Source: Thermoplasmatota archaeon
GTDB lineage: Archaea > Thermoplasmatota > Penumbrarchaeia > JANQNL01
Length of the DNA stretch: 53,821 bases
NCBI GenBank assembly: GCA_028279585.1
Contig: JANQNL010000113.1
Location: 1-53,821, forward strand
Reading direction: 5' to 3'
Of this stretch, positions 50,556 through 53,821 are shown one piece after another (position 1 is the stretch's first letter; every line of letters begins with the position of its first letter). The notes beneath the pieces were generated by a model, which saw only the letters and a list, made by a program, of their open reading frames with translations, was not told where the DNA came from and did no database searches. The position numbers and the translations under genes were made by a program.

Positions 50556-52967
50556 CTAGAACTCCAGGATCTCGTCCATCTCCCTTTCCAGAAGCTTCAG
50601 CTCATGCGTCTCGACAGTGGACGGGGAGATAGGTATCAACAGGACCGAGTGCGAGATGGCCACCTGGTCCTTTAGCGACTGAACGAACTTGAGAACCGAT
50701 TCGTACTTATTGTGAGTGATGAGGTACTCCAGACCATCCAGAAGGACGATGCCGCCCTTGTGTTCCTTTAGGAACTGGGCGATGTTGTGACGGATCTTTT
50801 CCAGGTCCGAAGGCCTGATCATACCGTCACCCTCAACATTGGTGAGCCAGATGAGCTTGGTCCCCTCGATGTCGTACTTCTCGTAGATACGCTTGGGGAA
50901 CGCCCTTGTGATGCACAGACCGACCGTGCCCTTCTTCACAGAAGCTGCGAACATGTCGAAAACAGTGTTGGTGGTCTCGCTCTTGGCAAGGTAGGTGTAG
51001 GATTCAGCAAGCTTTGCGACAAGCTCGTCCACGGACATGTCCTTGGAGTCCTTATCCTCTACCTTCTCCTCCTTCTTCGTCTCCTCCTTGGGCTTGTCCA
51101 CCGCTGGGGCCATCTTGTCGGGGAGCTCATCCATTGTGTCCCCATCGACCACTGGGAGGTTGGTGTACTTGACCCACTTGACCCCCACCGCCTGATACTT
51201 CGCATCATCGTAGTGGCGATAGTAACTGATCTCCATGTCAAGTGGTATCTCGCCAAGCTCCTCGGAGCGCATGGCCATCTCCACGATCTTTCGCTCCCCT
51301 GCCTTGAGCAGTGGGATCCTCTGAAGCCGCATGACCTCTACGGATCCGGAGAAGGTAAGCTCCACGTTCTTCGCATGTGCCTTTCCAGAGTTAGTGATGT
51401 TGAGCTTGCACCTGTTCCAGACACCGCTCTGGAAGGTGTTCGATGCAAAACCGATGGAAAGCCTTGGCCTTGCAGCGGTCTTTATCTTTTCCAGGGTGTC
51501 GGTGGCCTTGCGAGCGCAAAGCAGGGCATCCTCGTAATCGTTATCCTCCATGGCGTACTTGGCATCCTCGATGAGGGTCTCTGCCTTGGACACGTCCATG
51601 TAGTTCTTGTACTCATTTATCTCATTGGCCAGGTCCCTGATGAGCTCTGTTGCCGAGGTGTAGTTGGTCTGGATGGCCTCCATGAGACCCTGACCCTTCT
51701 GGGCGAACTTCTTTGCCTTTTCCAGGTCCTTGCCATCGAGCTGTTCGATAGCATCGTCCAAAGCTTCTTCGGGATCGGTGGTGTCCATCCCGAGCTTCTT
51801 CGCGCTCTGGATGGAGCTTTTCAGGTTATTTATGAGATGTGTGGCCTGCTGCTTGGCAGACATGGAGGACGTGTCGACGGCCAATGTATCGTCGAGCATC
51901 CTGCGGACCTCGTCTGTGAACTCCAGGACCTGGTCGTAGTCGCCGGTCCCCATGGACTTTTCAGCCTTCTTGTAGACCTTGTTCACAGCGTCCAGCTTCT
52001 TTCCTTCCTTCTTAGCTTCACTCATGAGGCTCTGGACGTATTGGAGCTGGTCCCCAGCCTGCTTGTGCTTGTAGCGCAGGTCCTCGAGGATCGCCTTTGT
52101 CCTGGACGTATAGTCCATGACACGCTGGAAGTCCCTTTCTGCAAAGGCCTGGGTGGCCAGGCTGAACTCGTGCTCTGCTGGGGAAACGTCCACACTGTCC
52201 TTTCGAGCATCCGAGAGCATGGACTGAATGAACATGACCGCATCGTTTGCGTCCTGTGATAGTTCCGACATCTCCTTGTGCTCGTATGTTGCACCTTCGA
52301 TGTAGGTCTCTATCATCCTGGCAAGGTCCATGGCCACATTGAACTCCATGTGATTGATGGCGGCCTTCATCTTGCCGACCATCTCAGAGGCATCGTGAAC
52401 GTTGACACCGCGGTTAGCGGCCTTTGTTATCATACCTTCCAGGTAACGCAGCCTCTCCTCGGTCTCTGATTTCAGGTCCTTGGCCGTGTACTCCTGCCAG
52501 AGTGCCTGATGGTCCTGCTTGGAGATCGCCGTCAGTGTTGTGAAGGCCTTGAAGTCACTGATCTCGTCAGGCTTCTTCTTTGAGTATAATCCATGGACAC
52601 CCTGAAGGAAGAGAACGATGGAGTAGTAATCACCATCACACTCCAGGGCAATGATCTTGTTGAGAGCAGGGTAGGAAGTATCTTCAAGTTCCCTGTAGAC
52701 CTTGGCCTTGATATTGACAGCAAAATACGAGGACTGGACCTTGACGACCCATGTGTGTCTGGGGTCTTTGACATCCACGACCTCGAGCGTCGCGTTAGGG
52801 TCCACTTGCCTGATGGTCTTCCATGTTGCAGAACCAAGGTCTGTGAAGGCCAGGATGTTCACGCCCTCTGGGGATGTGACCTCCTCTATCTTACCCTGTT
52901 TGAGCTTTCCCAAGTTAAGGAAAGGGCGGTTCCGACGCGGTTGAGCATAGAACGTTACGTGAACCAA
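50556..52967 (-). CDS. DUF835 protein with long helical middle
   Basis: An 803-residue cytoplasmic protein. Residues about 1-150 are a beta-rich domain of unknown type; about 165-510 are helical repeats and coiled coils in units of about 45 residues (TPR/spectrin-like texture); about 510-610 are a CARDB-like beta domain (NITNSGKAHAKNVELTFSG). After a Lys/Glu linker, residues about 650-803 are DUF835: LCITRAFPKRIYEKY, LIWLTNVEGDGMI and GGIVLLDGLEYLITHN are diagnostic. DUF835 is a RecA-like domain without a P-loop, frequent in signalling proteins of Thermoplasmata and Thermococci. A TATA-like CTTATAAAGG lies at about 53058-53067, giving a leader of about 65 bases. Confidence 0.85.
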   Translation of the reverse strand: MVHVTFYAQPRRNRPFLNLGKLKQGKIEEVTSPEGVNILAFTDLGSATWKTIRQVDPNATLEVVDVKDPRHTWVVKVQSSYFAVNIKAKVYRELEDTSYPALNKIIALECDGDYYSIVLFLQGVHGLYSKKKPDEISDFKAFTTLTAISKQDHQALWQEYTAKDLKSETEERLRYLEGMITKAANRGVNVHDASEMVGKMKAAINHMEFNVAMDLARMIETYIEGATYEHKEMSELSQDANDAVMFIQSMLSDARKDSVDVSPAEHEFSLATQAFAERDFQRVMDYTSRTKAILEDLRYKHKQAGDQLQYVQSLMSEAKKEGKKLDAVNKVYKKAEKSMGTGDYDQVLEFTDEVRRMLDDTLAVDTSSMSAKQQATHLINNLKSSIQSAKKLGMDTTDPEEALDDAIEQLDGKDLEKAKKFAQKGQGLMEAIQTNYTSATELIRDLANEINEYKNYMDVSKAETLIEDAKYAMEDNDYEDALLCARKATDTLEKIKTAARPRLSIGFASNTFQSGVWNRCKLNITNSGKAHAKNVELTFSGSVEVMRLQRIPLLKAGERKIVEMAMRSEELGEIPLDMEISYYRHYDDAKYQAVGVKWVKYTNLPVVDGDTMDELPDKMAPAVDKPKEETKKEEKVEDKDSKDMSVDELVAKLAESYTYLAKSETTNTVFDMFAASVKKGTVGLCITRAFPKRIYEKYDIEGTKLIWLTNVEGDGMIRPSDLEKIRHNIAQFLKEHKGGIVLLDGLEYLITHNKYESVLKFVQSLKDQVAISHSVLLIPISPSTVETHELKLLEREMDEILEF

Positions 52968-53150
52968 AGGTTCTCCCCGACCGTCAATATGTTTTCTTTC
53001 ATTCTGAAATCAGTTCTGGCCCTGCGAAAGAAAAAATGTAAAAGTACCTTTATAAGCCTTACTGAAATAACTGTGTTTTTTACGCAGTCTTTATATAGAA
53101 AATGCGGATTTTTGTAACCACGGTGCTGTGGTTACCGCCTTAGTCCCCCC
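52968..53150. other. Intergenic region with promoter and hairpin
   Basis: No gene. It holds the promoter of the DUF835 gene and the hairpin GTAACCAC-ggtgct-GTGGTTAC (53114-53135) 16 bases past the stop of the dihydrouridine synthase gene; the sequence beyond is A/T-rich, and the hairpin may end that gene's transcript. Confidence 0.5.
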
Positions 53151-53819
53151 TTAATTGCCAGGCTCGGCCACAAGATCTTCCAGGTCCTGCAGGGAGCAGA
53201 CCTTGTGAATTTGTCCTCTTTTTTCTTTGGGAAACGACAATTCATTGAGGTAGTTCGGAAGGAAGGCACGCATCTCCTTCATGGCCATGAGCTCGGGGTC
53301 CGAGGCTGGCATCACATACCCTGCGACCTGCATCTGTGTGAAATGGTCTCGTAGAAGTTCGCCATGCTCCAAGATGACCTTTCTGATGCGATCAGGATCC
53401 CCTCGCTTTTCGATCCAGCCAGGCAGTTCACGGACAGGGTCCTTGATGACTCGAACGATATCTTCGAAGATCCATGGTCTTCCAACCGCTGCGCGACCGA
53501 TCATTATGCCCTGACAACCGGTCTCCACCATCATCCTGACGGCTGTGAACGGGTCATTGATATCACCGTTACCAACCACTGGCACCTGCCCGTCGATCTC
53601 CTTAACCGTAGCTGCTATCGGAGCCCTGTCCGCATCGCCTTTGAACATCTGGGACACCACTCTTCCGTGGACAGTGACCATTTTCGCACCTGCATCAACA
53701 CAATTCCTGGCCACCTCTGCAACGTTGATGTTGTCCGGTGTCGGACCGTTCCGCATCTTCACGGTCACTGGAGCAACATCCGCCTCCACCATGGCCTCGA
53801 CGATCCTTTTCGTCACCAC
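53151..53819 (-). CDS. tRNA-dihydrouridine synthase, C-terminal part
   Basis: The visible 222 residues are the second half of a Dus family FMN-dependent reductase, running off the right edge of the window. VTVKMRNGPTPDN, MVTVHGRVVSQMFKGDAD and VPVVGNGDINDPFTAVRMM, then GCQGIMIGRAAVGRPWIF are typical FMN-binding strands of the barrel, and the C-terminal helical domain is complete. The conserved Cys lies upstream and is not visible. It reduces a uridine in tRNA. The stop TAA is at 53151-53153. Confidence 0.92.
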   Translation of the reverse strand: MVTKRIVEAMVEADVAPVTVKMRNGPTPDNINVAEVARNCVDAGAKMVTVHGRVVSQMFKGDADRAPIAATVKEIDGQVPVVGNGDINDPFTAVRMMVETGCQGIMIGRAAVGRPWIFEDIVRVIKDPVRELPGWIEKRGDPDRIRKVILEHGELLRDHFTQMQVAGYVMPASDPELMAMKEMRAFLPNYLNELSFPKEKRGQIHKVCSLQDLEDLVAEPGN

Positions 53820-53821
53820 AA

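Noticed and set aside
50787-52259. A 490-codon open frame opposite the DUF835 gene
   Set aside because: It mirrors the codon bias of the gene on the minus strand, has an improbable Leu/His/Val-rich composition and no recognisable domain.
1-53821. tRNA or rRNA genes
   Set aside because: I looked for T-arm and anticodon-stem patterns in the gaps and found no cloverleaf that holds together; there is no rRNA-like sequence.

Overview
The window looks like the chromosome of an archaeon, most probably a Thermoplasmatota lineage. The archaeal signs are aPelota, an archaeal-length TruD, KaiC/RAD55-type ATPases, a DUF835 protein, many leaderless genes with an AT-rich TATA box about 25-35 bases before the start, and large S-layer-like surface proteins. 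The placement below phylum level is inference; no rRNA or tRNA gene is visible to settle it.

Layout. 0-5 kb: the 3' end of a cadherin/Ig-like surface protein gene, an AbiEi/AbiEii toxin-antitoxin cassette, a decayed second copy of the surface protein tail, and a truncated KilA-N gene (an accessory island). 5-11 kb: poorly characterised genes, two of them behind a shared hairpin leader, a DUF5678/retropepsin pair, a KaiC-like ATPase with an apparent ATT start, and a VTT membrane protein. 11-19.5 kb: housekeeping genes (two J-domain/zinc-ribbon proteins, YjbQ, TruD, YkgJ-like Cys cluster, aminotransferase, isoaspartyl peptidase, Pelota). 19.5-31 kb: a secreted beta-propeller protein, GcvT and GcvH, a UPF0175/DUF3368 toxin-antitoxin pair and a giant surface glycosidase-like protein. 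31-34 kb: thiolase, 3-hydroxyacyl-CoA dehydrogenase and enoyl-CoA hydratase in one operon, which together interconvert acetyl-CoA and crotonyl-CoA. 34-40 kb: a six-gene operon of two CheF/PH-like proteins, a V4R protein, a KaiC-like ATPase, a roadblock-like protein and a zinc-finger coiled-coil protein; I think this is an uncharacterised signalling module. 40-46 kb: VapBC, endonuclease III and a 1685-residue surface protein with tandem 135-residue repeats. 46-54 kb: a single-chain GNAT acetyltransferase-histone deacetylase fusion, two unknown paralogues, a zf-TFIIB protein, a DUF835 protein and the 3' part of a tRNA-dihydrouridine synthase gene.

The most unusual feature lies between the genes. 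Six intergenic copies (9.4, 15.0, 16.4, 16.8, 31.0 and 41.2 kb) of a roughly 100-base nested hairpin share one architecture: an outer stem whose inner end usually reads GAAAC/GTTTC, an asymmetric A-rich/T-rich junction whose right side is exactly 13 bases in every copy, and an inner stem that usually opens TTGATAT or similar. The stems differ in sequence between copies but stay paired. A second hairpin type (GATGTT-t-AGG / CCTAACATC with variable, compensating lower stems) occurs at 7.6, 23.0 and three times at 49.6-50.0 kb. Neither type is one I recognise.
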